DNA of 44,666 nt, from positions 1-44,666 of the forward strand of contig JAFCZJ010000028.1 of the NCBI GenBank assembly GCA_019314375.1, written 5' to 3'. This DNA comes from Deltaproteobacteria bacterium. GTDB taxonomy: Bacteria; Myxococcota; B64-G9. The position numbers and the translations under genes were made by a program. Below, piece after piece: positions 30,233 through 38,906 of the stretch. Each line of letters opens with the position of its first letter. Position 1 is the stretch's first letter. The notes under the pieces were generated by a model. The model did no database searches. It was not told the DNA's origin and saw only the letters and a program-made list of their open reading frames with translations.

Positions 30233-30955
30233 TCAGTCTTTCAATCGGTAACCCAGGCCGTAGACCGTTTCGATGGGATCGTCGGCACCTGAGTCGCTGA
30301 GTTTTTTTCGGATGCGTCGAACATGAGAGTCGATGGTGCGATCGGTGATGGCGTGGCCCATGCCGTAAGCGCGATCCACCAGTTCGTCTCTGGTGTAGAC
30401 CTTACCCGGCATGCCCGCCAGGGCTTGCAAGAGGCCGAATTCCTTGACGGTCAGATCCACCGTCTTGTCTGCCCAGGTGCAGATGTGCCGGTCCAAATCC
30501 AGCCGGAGTTTTCCTCGTTCGATGACCTGAGCCGTGTCTTGGGGCGGTCCGCCCTGACTGCGCCGCAAGACGGCCTTGACCCGAGCCACCAACTCCCGGG
30601 GGCTGAAGGGTTTGGTCACGTAGTCGTCCGCACCCAACTCCAGCCCCAAAACTCGATCCAACTCTTCGTCCCGGCTTGTCAGAAAGACAATCGGCAGTTG
30701 ACCGTCGGCACGCAGGCGGCGACAGACTTCCAGACCGTCTTGTTCGGGCATGACGACGTCCAAGACCACCAGGTCGATGGGTTGCTCTTTCACCAAGGCC
30801 AGGGCACAGGCCCCGTCCTTGGCCTCGAAAACCCTAAAGCCGGCTTTCTCCAAAGCATATCGGACCACTTCTCGGATATGGCCGTCGTCGTCGACTACCA
30901 GGATGGTGGGCACGCCGGGGAACTCCTGTGGGCAGGGTTGTTGAGCTGAATCCAT
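30233..30955 (-). CDS. OmpR-family response regulator of the exosortase operon
   Basis: A 240-residue regulator. The receiver domain (about 15-130) has the acidic pocket at Asp22-24, the phospho-acceptor Asp66 (LDVVMPEQDG) and Lys115 (TKPFS). The C-terminal winged helix (about 145-240) has LTVKEFGLLQALAG and TDRTIDSHVRRIRKKL. GAGGA lies 9 bases before the ATG. It lies between the VIT/VWA gene (24-bp gap) and the histidine kinase (8-bp gap), so it is very likely the partner of that kinase. Likely targets include its own operon. Overall it resembles CreB. Confidence 0.92.
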   Translation of the reverse strand: MDSAQQPCPQEFPGVPTILVVDDDGHIREVVRYALEKAGFRVFEAKDGACALALVKEQPIDLVVLDVVMPEQDGLEVCRRLRADGQLPIVFLTSRDEELDRVLGLELGADDYVTKPFSPRELVARVKAVLRRSQGGPPQDTAQVIERGKLRLDLDRHICTWADKTVDLTVKEFGLLQALAGMPGKVYTRDELVDRAYGMGHAITDRTIDSHVRRIRKKLSDSGADDPIETVYGLGYRLKD

Positions 30956-30979
30956 GAGAGCATCCTCGGCCTTACGCTG

Positions 30980-33043
30980 TCAAGATGACTGGCGGGCCTT
31001 ACGACGCCCCATGAACCAGGCGGCCAAACCCAAAAGCAAGGCCAAGGCGGCCCATTCGACGGGCTCCGGCGCTGCCCCGAAGCTGCCGCCCTGTGGGTAG
31101 GCCGAAGACGAGACATCTTTGACCTGGGCCACGGCCACGTCCGTCTCGGTGGCATTGGGGGCCGTGGCGACCTTGCGTTTGGCCACGGCCACGAAGGCGG
31201 TCCACTGGGTCACCAGTTTGTGGCGCAGGCCCAGCTCGGTGATTTCTGTTTGCAGCTTGTCTTGTTCTTCCGTGCTTGCCTCGGGAGACTGCATGTCGAG
31301 CATTCGGTCGTGTACGAGGCTTCGGGCCCAGAGAACATCCAAGGCCTGTGAATGGGGGGCGGATTCGGGTAGTTCGATTTGCAAAGGGAGTTGGATCGAC
31401 TTGCCTTGCAGCCTGCCATGCAGGGTGACCTTGAAGCTTCCCGCTCGGGTGTAGCTCGCCAGAACCCGAAGACGCTGGCCCCAGAAAAGGTCGGGCAACC
31501 TGGCCGGCGTGGGCTCGATCACGGGTGCCTGGCCCCAGTCGATTTGCAGATCGGTCAAGAAAGGCGCGTTCAGGCGCCGCAGCAAATCATCCGCCGCTTG
31601 CTCGGGGGTCTCGTCCGTGCGCACAAAGCGCGCCACACCGCGGCCGGCCCGGGCCATCTCTTCTAAAAGATAGCGATTGACCGCGTTGCCGATGCCCAGC
31701 GAGAAAAGCCGGGCTTGGCCCAGGCGCTCGCGAACCAGCCGAAGGATGTGCATGTCGTTGCCCACGTAGCCATCGGTGAGAAAGACCACGAGGCGCAAAG
31801 CATTTTTGACGGGGGCCGGATCGAGTGCGACCCGAATGCCGGAGCTCATCTCCGTGCCGCCGCTGCCGTAGAGACCTTCCACGTAACGGATGCCCTTTTC
31901 GATGTTTTCCTTGTTGGCCGAAAGGGGCTTGGCCGAGAACTCATCGGCGGCGGAGGAAAATCTTACGATGCGGAAGAAGTCATCAGGGCGCAGGCCTTTG
32001 AGGGCCTGACGCATCAGGCGCTTGGAGGTATCCAAGGGCACACCATGCATGGAACCGGAACAGTCCAAGACAAAAATCAACTCGCGGGCCTGTATGCGGT
32101 CCGGGTCGGCCTTGCCGGCGGGGGGTTCGATTTGCAGGCTCAAGACCCCGCGCCCGTTCTTGGCCCAGGTCGTCACCCCGGCAGTTAGATTTGGGCCGCC
32201 AAGGCTGTAGCGCAGTTCGAAGTCCTGGTTGTCGATGGTGCGGCCTGAGGCAAATCTGATGAGGCGCTTTGAGGTGGATGGCTCGTGCACGTCGATGACG
32301 TGCGAAGGGCTGTCGACCCATTGGATGGGCATGCCACCGTCCAGGTGGATCGTCAGGCCGACCCGCTTGGGGTCGATCTGTTGAGGGGCTGCCAGGGGGG
32401 GGCTGGCCGGCAGGTTCCATTGGCCCATCTTGATGGGCTTGGGCTCGCCTTCGTTTTGCCCTTGATCCCCGGCAGGCAGGTAGCGGGGGCCCACCACCAT
32501 GGGGAAATGATAGTGATAGGCGCCGTCGCGTTTGGGCACCGTATGGGCATAGCGAATTTCCACGGTGATCCGATCATTACCAGGCAGGTTGGCGATGCGC
32601 TGCGTGAAAACATTGGGGCGGTGCTGGGTCAAAAGCGCTGCTTGTTTGCCCTCTGCCTTGGCTTCTTCAAAGACTTGCTCGGCTTCTTCCTTCTTGCGGA
32701 TCTCGGCCTCGACCACTTCCCGCGAGGTCTCAAAGCGCATGGCGTAGACGGCGGCGTTTTGGGGCAAGGGGAAGATGTAGCGGGCGTGCATGGTCTGTGC
32801 GTAGGGGTTTTGAAACTGCTGCCTGAGCACGACCGTGGCCACGTCGCCCTCGATCCAGGTTTCCATATCGCTTTTCAGAAGGGGCAAAGGCACCCTCATG
32901 CCGGCCACCTCGGCTTCCAGTGCCGCGGTCAGTTCGGCGTCGACAGCCTGGGCGGGTGGGCGACGTGTCTGGGCCGGGACCACGGCGGCTGCAAGCAAGA
33001 GTCCCAGGAAGATGGCTAGATGACAGATTTTTGTCGTTTTCAT
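30980..33043 (-). CDS. VIT + VWA surface protein with PEP-CTERM-type sorting signal
   Basis: A 687-residue exported protein. The signal peptide ends near VPAQT (residues 22-26). A vault-inter-alpha-trypsin (VIT) domain covers about 40-170 (FPLPQNAAVYAM, VFTQRIANLPGNDRITVEI). The VWA domain (about 320-495) has a complete MIDAS: Asp327-x-Ser329-x-Ser331, a Thr in SGGTEMSSG, and Asp424 in FLTDGYVG. A linker and a third region follow. The tail has PEP at 659-661, a hydrophobic helix of about 16 residues (WAALALLLGLAAWFMG), and a basic end RRKARQSS. This tripartite end is the hallmark of exosortase substrates. The exosortase gene lies 21 bp upstream. It may bind a ligand or partner through the metal site after anchoring or release at the surface. 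GGAG precedes the start. Confidence 0.9.
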   Translation of the reverse strand: MKTTKICHLAIFLGLLLAAAVVPAQTRRPPAQAVDAELTAALEAEVAGMRVPLPLLKSDMETWIEGDVATVVLRQQFQNPYAQTMHARYIFPLPQNAAVYAMRFETSREVVEAEIRKKEEAEQVFEEAKAEGKQAALLTQHRPNVFTQRIANLPGNDRITVEIRYAHTVPKRDGAYHYHFPMVVGPRYLPAGDQGQNEGEPKPIKMGQWNLPASPPLAAPQQIDPKRVGLTIHLDGGMPIQWVDSPSHVIDVHEPSTSKRLIRFASGRTIDNQDFELRYSLGGPNLTAGVTTWAKNGRGVLSLQIEPPAGKADPDRIQARELIFVLDCSGSMHGVPLDTSKRLMRQALKGLRPDDFFRIVRFSSAADEFSAKPLSANKENIEKGIRYVEGLYGSGGTEMSSGIRVALDPAPVKNALRLVVFLTDGYVGNDMHILRLVRERLGQARLFSLGIGNAVNRYLLEEMARAGRGVARFVRTDETPEQAADDLLRRLNAPFLTDLQIDWGQAPVIEPTPARLPDLFWGQRLRVLASYTRAGSFKVTLHGRLQGKSIQLPLQIELPESAPHSQALDVLWARSLVHDRMLDMQSPEASTEEQDKLQTEITELGLRHKLVTQWTAFVAVAKRKVATAPNATETDVAVAQVKDVSSSAYPQGGSFGAAPEPVEWAALALLLGLAAWFMGRRKARQSS

Positions 33044-33064
33044 GGTTTCTCCTTCAATGCGGTT

Positions 33065-34525
33065 TTAAAGCGCCGCGAATAGGGCTGCATCAAAGGCCCG
33101 ACAACGATCAGGCCGGGCCTGACAAAATTTTTCGGGGCTGATGCGTTCGGCCAAGGTCCAACTGCCGCGCAGACCACCCATCCAGCGCCAGACCACTTCG
33201 CCGAGGCTTGCCGCGCTTTCACCTTGGGGGCCTAAGAAGCTGGCGCGCACGTTCCAGGCTCGTCCTTCCGGATCGACGCTTCGCCAGCTGACCGCCGGCG
33301 GCGATTCGGGCAGTACGCCCAGTCGCTGGACTTTATGGCCGGCACCGGCCAGGCAGCGCTCGGGGCCGTGGAGGTGGCGCAGCGGCGAGGTGGTGCGCAC
33401 CAGGATCAGGGTCATGGAGCCACCGGAAAAGGAGTCCCGATAGAGGCGTTTGGTGGCCTGGCCTCCATAATGGGCGAAGTAATGGGTCTCGATGGGACTT
33501 AGCGGCATGTCCTGCCCGCGCCAGGCCGCGAGCACGCGAGGTATCTCAAACTTGGCCACCTTGCCGCTTGTGTCTATGGGGTGTGCGGGCGCGCTGGCCA
33601 CAAGGGCGGCCACGGCGGTAAATCCAAGCGCTGCAAGAGAACGGCGCAACAAGAGATGTCTCGTCGCGCGGGGTCTTGATGAGCACAGGTCCTTTTTGGG
33701 TTTTCTGGGCGCAAAGCGGGAGAGCGGCAGCAGGACGAACAGAGCGCCGGCGCTGAGAGCCAGCAAACCCAAGGCGCTGTGAAGGGGTTCTGTAAAGATG
33801 GCCCAGTCCAAGCGCTGGCCCAGGAAGAGAAACAGAATGCGCAGGCTGTTGGACAAAAGCGCGCCGGTCGTAAGCAAAGGGACCAAGAGGAGCAGGCGGG
33901 AAAAGGAGGCCTTGCGCCGGCAAAGCAGGCCCAAAGTCAGAGCCGAGAGCATCATCAATCCCTGGGCACCGCTGCAAGGCAGGTCCACGGCCAAACCCGT
34001 GCTCCCGGTTAGTAATAGCGTGCCTTGCAATTTAAGTTCGGGCACAAAGGGCGAGAGCAGGCCGTAGGAAATCTCTGCCGAGAGCAGGCGCAGGGGATAT
34101 CCGAGTATTCGCTGCAACCAGAGTTCCACCGGCAGACTGAAGGCGAAAAGCCCCGCCAAGGCCCAAGGATTGAGCGCCCAGGGCCGGCGTCCGAGCCCCA
34201 AGAGCAAGCCGATGGCCGCAAGATCCGCAACCAGGGCCAAGGCCCCAATGCCGCGAATGGCCAGCAGGCGACCCGCCAGGCGCAACAGGGCCGTGAGCAC
34301 CAATAGGCCCAAAGCCAAGCGGCGTTCTTTTTCAGAGACCTCGGCAGGGCCGCTTTTTAGGGCGACCAAAACCATCGCGAACACGGCGAGCGCCACCCAA
34401 AATCCCTGGCTGTCCCAGGTGGGATCGAACCAGGTGTCGATGAGCCACAAGACCGGGTCGAGCGCCAAGAACAAAAATCCCGGGGCGGCCAGGAGGTAGA
34501 TCAAGGTTTTGGTACGAAGGTTCAT
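33065..34525 (-). CDS. Exosortase with C-terminal EpsI-type domain
   Basis: A 486-residue integral membrane protein. Residues 1-270 contain about eight hydrophobic helices with the exosortase catalytic residues: Cys184 in DLPCSGAQGL, Arg229 in LSNSLRILF and His249 in EPLHSALG. Residues 295-312 form a further hydrophobic helix. Residues about 320-486 form a soluble, EpsI-like (DUF3485) domain with the conserved HGPERCL motif (His386, Cys391). Exosortases cut and process proteins with PEP-CTERM tails during export. In many exosortases the EpsI part is a separate gene; here the two are fused. The only visible candidate substrate is the adjacent VIT/VWA protein. It is the first gene of a four-gene operon; subfamily assignment would need profile models. 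Confidence 0.92.
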   Translation of the reverse strand: MNLRTKTLIYLLAAPGFLFLALDPVLWLIDTWFDPTWDSQGFWVALAVFAMVLVALKSGPAEVSEKERRLALGLLVLTALLRLAGRLLAIRGIGALALVADLAAIGLLLGLGRRPWALNPWALAGLFAFSLPVELWLQRILGYPLRLLSAEISYGLLSPFVPELKLQGTLLLTGSTGLAVDLPCSGAQGLMMLSALTLGLLCRRKASFSRLLLLVPLLTTGALLSNSLRILFLFLGQRLDWAIFTEPLHSALGLLALSAGALFVLLPLSRFAPRKPKKDLCSSRPRATRHLLLRRSLAALGFTAVAALVASAPAHPIDTSGKVAKFEIPRVLAAWRGQDMPLSPIETHYFAHYGGQATKRLYRDSFSGGSMTLILVRTTSPLRHLHGPERCLAGAGHKVQRLGVLPESPPAVSWRSVDPEGRAWNVRASFLGPQGESAASLGEVVWRWMGGLRGSWTLAERISPEKFCQARPDRCRAFDAALFAAL

Positions 34526-34602
34526 GCTTCCATAAAAGCAGGGGCCGAGGGCGTGGATATCACGCCATCATGAAAGGCCTGAGCAACAAATGTGCAAAAC
34601 CT

Positions 34603-34657
34603 GTGACTGCTGGTGTCACCGGTTCTCCAATTCGTAGGGTGCGGGCTTTATGCCCGC
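34603..34657. repeat. Two hairpin-forming elements between divergent genes
   Basis: GTGAC-TGCTGGT-GTCAC (34603-34619) is a candidate operator upstream of the exosortase gene. GCGGGC-TTTAT-GCCCGC (34641-34657), within TAGGGTGCGGGC..., resembles short dispersed REP-like palindromes seen in many bacterial genomes. Neither can act as a terminator for the divergent flanking genes. Confidence 0.5.
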
Positions 34658-34730
34658 CCGAACGAGCTTCCGGGTGGGGTATGATCCTTGTCTCTCGATC
34701 GGGCTGGGGCTAGGATGGGTCTGGAATTTC

Positions 34731-34737
34731 AAGGGAG
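34731..34737 (+). promoter_or_regulatory. Ribosome site that decides the zinc-ribbon gene start
   Basis: AAGGGAG lies 7 bases before the ATG at 34745. In-frame starts at 34688 (TTG) and 34715 (ATG) lack a site as good. Confidence 0.6.
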
Positions 34738-34744
34738 CTTAGGT

Positions 34745-35326
34745 ATGGCGGATATGAGTTGTCCTCGATGTGGTGAGAATTTGGGCGAGAGCAAGCTGCA
34801 TGAGGTGGAGATGCGGATTTGCGCGGGCTGCATGGGCTTGTTGGTGGAGCAGCGGCGCTTGTTGCCCCTTTTAGACGCCATGGCGGAAGAGCTTCTGGTG
34901 GAAGTGGATTTGGATACGGAAGTGGAGATGATCGAAGACCGTGGCCCGGTGGGCGCATGCCCGAACTGCGGCAGTGCCATGGACTGCGATGGCTACATGG
35001 GCTCAAAGGAGGTCTTCATCGATCGCTGCAACAGCTGTTGGCGAATCTGGATCGATCCCATGGAACTCGGGGCCATGAGCCTCATGTACGCACGGGCGGA
35101 AAAGAAACTGGAGTACACCGAAAAGAAATTGGCCGAGGCCCGAGAGAAGATCCAGCTTTCCGGCGTGGCCTCACCTGGCTACAGCGGTTACAGTGGCCGC
35201 ATGCCTCCCGCCATAGAGCGACAGAGATTTGAACAAGCCAAGGCCCGCCTTTACCGCGACCTGGATATAACCAAGGGCCAAGCCCGCGTGATTCGCGTTC
35301 TGACCCAAGTGCTATCCCACCTGTAG
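34745..35326 (+). CDS. Double zinc-ribbon protein (zf-TFIIB type) with C-terminal helices
   Basis: A 193-residue soluble protein with two CxxC...CxxC ribbons: CPRC...CAGC (about 5-28) and CPNC...CNSC (about 71-99). This is the zf-TFIIB pattern common in small bacterial proteins of unclear role. The rest is helical and coiled-coil-like (ARAEKKLEYTEKKLAEAREKI) with a short Gly/Ser/Tyr-rich segment (SPGYSGYSGR) in between. The ATG at 34745 is chosen on the ribosome site. It stands apart from its neighbours, divergent from the exosortase operon and convergent with the Cys-rich gene cluster. No DNA-binding or transcription role is shown by the sequence itself. Confidence 0.8.
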   Translation: MADMSCPRCGENLGESKLHEVEMRICAGCMGLLVEQRRLLPLLDAMAEELLVEVDLDTEVEMIEDRGPVGACPNCGSAMDCDGYMGSKEVFIDRCNSCWRIWIDPMELGAMSLMYARAEKKLEYTEKKLAEAREKIQLSGVASPGYSGYSGRMPPAIERQRFEQAKARLYRDLDITKGQARVIRVLTQVLSHL

Positions 35327-35363
35327 CTTTGGGCACGCATGAACCCGCCTGTTTGATTCTTGC

Positions 35364-38300
35364 TTACTGCAAATCGATGATCAGCTCGTAGCTTTGGGCG
35401 TAATGGTCGAAGAGTAACGCCCTGACGAAGTACAAACCCGCGCCGTCCGCTGGCGTGGTGTAGATGAACTCTTCGTTGTCGGAGACTGAGGTCGCACTGT
35501 CCACATGCATGGACATGTTGCTCTCGTGATAGAGATACAGGTCCACGTCGCCGTCGGCATGGAGGAAGTTGGCCGTGAAGGCATAGCTGCGGTCGGCCTC
35601 CAGGGTCAAGCTGAACCAGTCTTCGTTCCTTTCGCCGCAAAGGGTCAGGGTGTTGTCGGAGAAGGGCAGGGTGATGGCAGCCGCATCGGCGTATATGTGG
35701 TTGGGATGGTAGGTGTCTTCGGTGCAATCGAGTGCGCAGAAACTGTCGACGCAAGTGAAGTCATCGATGTTGGGGCAGTCATCGACCGTGATGCATTCGA
35801 CGCAGCTGCCGTTGTCGCAGACCAGGCCAAGGGGGCAGGGGTTGTCGATGTCGCAGGCGAAGACCAGGCATTGGAGGTCCAGGCATATCTCTCCGATGTC
35901 GCATTCGTTGTGGTCGATGCATTCCGGGGTGATGCAAAGGTTGTTGCTGCAGACGTCGCCGATGGCGCAGTCGTTGTCGGAGCGGCAGCCCGTGATGCAG
36001 AAGAAGTCTTCGCAGATTTCGCCCGCGACACAGTCGCCGTCAACCGTGCACTCGATGATGCCGTTGTCGGTGGTGATCAGCTCGTAGCTTTGGACGTATT
36101 GGTTGTAGAGGTACACCCTGATGAAGTACAAACCCGCGCCGTCCGATGGCGTCATGAAAAGGAAGTTTTCGTTGTCGGTGCTGGTGGTCCCCCTGGCCAG
36201 GGCCTGGTTCATGTTGCTCTCGTGATAGAGATACAGGTCCACGTCGCCGTCGGCATGGGCGAAGTTGGCCGTGAAGGCATAGGCGTGGTTAGCCTCCAGA
36301 GTCAGGCTGTACCAGTCTTCGTTTCTTGCGCCGCAGAGGGTCAGGGTGTTGTCGGCGAAGTCCAGGGGGATGGTTGCCGCATCGGCGTATACGTGGTTGG
36401 GATGGTAGCTGTCTTCGATGCAATCGAGTACGCAGAAGCTGTCGACGCAAGTAAAGTCATCGATGTTGGGGCAGTCGCCGGCCGTGATGCATTCGACGCA
36501 GGTGCCGTTGTCGCAGAGCAGGTCTGGAGGGCAGGGGTTGCCGATGTCGCAGACAAAGGGCACGCATTGGTAGTCCATGCATAGCTCGCCGGTGCTGCAT
36601 TCGTTGTGGTCAGAGCATTCCGGGGTGATGCACATGTAGTTGATGCAAAGATCGCCGGGGTTGCAGTCGCCGTCAAAGATGCAGTCGATGATGCCGTTGT
36701 CGGCGATGAGCAGCTCGTAGCTTTGGGCGTAATGGGTGTAGAGTATCAGCCTGACGAAGTACAAACCCGCGCCGCCCGATGGCGTGGCGTAGATGAGTTC
36801 TTCGTTGTCGTTCCATGTGCTCGCTTGTGCCACGATCTGATTCATGTCGCTCTCGTGATAGAGATACATGTTCAAGTCGCCGTTGGCATTGACGAAGTTG
36901 GCCGCGAAGGCATAGGCGTGGTCGGCCTCCAGAGTCAGGCTGAACCAGTCTTCGCTGTTGGCACCGCAGAGGGTCAGGGTGTCGTCGGCGAAGGGCAGGG
37001 TGACGGTCGCCGCATCGACGTATACCTGGTTGGGGTGGTAGCTGTCTTCGGCGCACTCGAGTACGCAGAGGCTGTCGACGCAAGTGAAGTCATCGACGTT
37101 GGGGCAGTCGTCGGTCGTGATGCATTCGACGCAGGCGCCGTTGTCACAGACCAAACCCCAGGGGCAAGGATTGTCGATGTCGCAGACAAAGTCCACGCAG
37201 GCGTAATCCGTGCAGATTTGGCCCTCGGCGCAGTCAGAGATGGACAGGCATTCGGGCACCACGCAGGTGTGATTGGCGTCACAGATTTCGTTGGCGGCGC
37301 AGTCCCCGTCACTGCGGCAGCCGGTGATGCAGATTTGGTCTTCGCAGATTTCACCTGTGGCGCATTCGTTGTCCCATCGGCAGCCGGTGATGCAGACGTG
37401 TTCTTCGCAGATTTCACCTTCGGCGCAGTTGGTGTCCTGTCGGCAGCCGATGATGCAGGCGAAGCCTTCGCAGATTTCGCCGGCGTTGCAGCCTGCGTCA
37501 TCGAGGCAACCAGGCATGCCGGCGTCGGTGATGCTTAGATCGTATTGCTGGTTGATGCCGCTGCCAAAGAGGTTGACCTGAATCAGGTAGGTGCCGCCCG
37601 CGCCGCTTGGTACGGCATAGGTGAAATCCTCGTCATCGTTGCCGGAGTATCCCCTGACGAGGAAGTTACTCGTGTCGGCGGCTGGATAGAGGAAGGCGTC
37701 GATGTCGCCGCCGGCGTGTTCAAAGCCCAAGTGGAAAATGTAGCCGTGGCCTTCGATCAGGTCAAAGCTGAACCAATCTTCTTCGCTATCGCAGAGGGTC
37801 AAGGCCGTGTCGGCGAAGTCGAGGGTGATGTCGGCGGCGGCGTCGGAAGTGTCGTTTTCTTCGTAGCCATCGGCCGTGCAGGTGATCTCGCAGAAGCTGT
37901 TTACGCAGAAGTTGACGGCACCGGGGCAGTCTTCGTCGACGATGCATTCGACGCAGGTGCCGTTATCGCAGGTCAAACCCCAGGGGCAGGGGTTGTCGTT
38001 GTCGCAGACGAAGTCCACGCAGAAGTAATCTATGCAGAGTTGGCCCGTGGCGCAGTCCTGGCCAGACAGACACTCGGGCACCACGCAGGTGGAATTGGCA
38101 TCACAGATTTCGTTGGCGGCGCAGTCGCTATTGTTGCGGCAGCCCACGATGCACTGAAGATCTTCACAAATCTCGCTGACGGCACATTGGCCGTCGTGAT
38201 GGCAGCCGGTGATGCAGGCGAATTCTTCGCAGATTTCACCTTCGGCGCATTCGCTGTCCTGGCGGCAACCGGTGAAGCAGACGAAGTCTTCGCAGATTTC

Positions 38301-38906
38301 ACCTTCGGCGCATTCGCTGTCCTGGCGGCAACCGGTGAAGCAGACGAAGTCTTCGCAAATTTCGCCGGCGTTGCACTCGTTGTCGGCAGTGCAGGCGGGT
38401 ACGCCGGCGTCGGTGATGCTCAGATCGTATTGCTGGCTGATGATGCTGCCATAGAGGTTGACCAGGATCAGGTGGCTGCCGCCTGCGCCGGCTGGTACGA
38501 CATAGGTGAAATGTTCGTCATCGCTGGCGGAGTATCCATTGACGAGGTGGTTATTCGTGTCGCCGGCTGTGTAGAGGTAGGCGTCGATGTCACCGCTTGC
38601 GTGTTCAAAGCCCAGGTGGAAAATGTAGCCGTGGCCTTCGATTAGGTCAAAGCTGAACCAGTCTTCTTCGCTATCGCAGATGGTGAGGGCCGTGTCGGCG
38701 AAGTCGAGGGAGATGGCGTAGGCCGCGTCGGGGGTGTCGTTTTCTTCGTAGCCATCGGCCGTGCATATGAACTCACAGACGCTGTTCACGCAGAAGTTGA
38801 GGGCGCCTTCGCAGTCTTCGTCGACGATGCATGCGACGCAGCTGCCGTTGTCGCAGACCTCGTTGCCGGTGCAAGTGGATTCGCAAGCGCCGTCCGCGCA
38901 GGCCAT
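35364..38906 (-). CDS. 3' part of a frameshifted Cys-rich lipoprotein gene (five PPC-like repeats)
   Basis: This open frame is the downstream part of one gene whose upstream part is at 38773-39993. A 40-bp duplication splits the frames, and the first ATG here lies inside the original gene. It encodes five copies of a beta-sandwich resembling the bacterial pre-peptidase C-terminal domain (for example TLTLCGERNEDWFSLTLEA and HADGDVDLYLYHESNM), at about 38770-38390, 37900-37515, 37060-36690, 36420-36060 and 35720-35364. They alternate with Cys modules of the pattern CxxDxxCxxGEICxxxxCxxGC and DNPCPxGLxCDNGxCVEC. Without a signal peptide of its own, it would not be exported if translated alone. 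The repaired gene would encode 1529 residues. Confidence 0.8.
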   Translation of the reverse strand: MACADGACESTCTGNEVCDNGSCVACIVDEDCEGALNFCVNSVCEFICTADGYEENDTPDAAYAISLDFADTALTICDSEEDWFSFDLIEGHGYIFHLGFEHASGDIDAYLYTAGDTNNHLVNGYSASDDEHFTYVVPAGAGGSHLILVNLYGSIISQQYDLSITDAGVPACTADNECNAGEICEDFVCFTGCRQDSECAEGEICEDFVCFTGCRQDSECAEGEICEEFACITGCHHDGQCAVSEICEDLQCIVGCRNNSDCAANEICDANSTCVVPECLSGQDCATGQLCIDYFCVDFVCDNDNPCPWGLTCDNGTCVECIVDEDCPGAVNFCVNSFCEITCTADGYEENDTSDAAADITLDFADTALTLCDSEEDWFSFDLIEGHGYIFHLGFEHAGGDIDAFLYPAADTSNFLVRGYSGNDDEDFTYAVPSGAGGTYLIQVNLFGSGINQQYDLSITDAGMPGCLDDAGCNAGEICEGFACIIGCRQDTNCAEGEICEEHVCITGCRWDNECATGEICEDQICITGCRSDGDCAANEICDANHTCVVPECLSISDCAEGQICTDYACVDFVCDIDNPCPWGLVCDNGACVECITTDDCPNVDDFTCVDSLCVLECAEDSYHPNQVYVDAATVTLPFADDTLTLCGANSEDWFSLTLEADHAYAFAANFVNANGDLNMYLYHESDMNQIVAQASTWNDNEELIYATPSGGAGLYFVRLILYTHYAQSYELLIADNGIIDCIFDGDCNPGDLCINYMCITPECSDHNECSTGELCMDYQCVPFVCDIGNPCPPDLLCDNGTCVECITAGDCPNIDDFTCVDSFCVLDCIEDSYHPNHVYADAATIPLDFADNTLTLCGARNEDWYSLTLEANHAYAFTANFAHADGDVDLYLYHESNMNQALARGTTSTDNENFLFMTPSDGAGLYFIRVYLYNQYVQSYELITTDNGIIECTVDGDCVAGEICEDFFCITGCRSDNDCAIGDVCSNNLCITPECIDHNECDIGEICLDLQCLVFACDIDNPCPLGLVCDNGSCVECITVDDCPNIDDFTCVDSFCALDCTEDTYHPNHIYADAAAITLPFSDNTLTLCGERNEDWFSLTLEADRSYAFTANFLHADGDVDLYLYHESNMSMHVDSATSVSDNEEFIYTTPADGAGLYFVRALLFDHYAQSYELIIDLQ
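38225..38350 (-). repeat. Exact 63-bp tandem repeat (21-residue Cys module)
   Basis: Two adjacent 63-bp units are identical in sequence and encode the 21-residue module GEICEDFVCFTGCRQDSECAE twice. The period starts at 38225 and 38288. Confidence 0.9.

Noticed and set aside
34641..34657. GCGGGC hairpin as a transcription terminator
   Set aside because: Both flanking genes are transcribed away from it and there is no U-run.
37545..38645. Long open frame on the + strand opposite the Cys-rich gene (366 codons)
   Set aside because: It is the antisense shadow of a repetitive GC-rich gene. It has no ribosome site and only low-complexity Ala/Val/Gly composition, while the - strand shows real PPC-like and Cys motifs.
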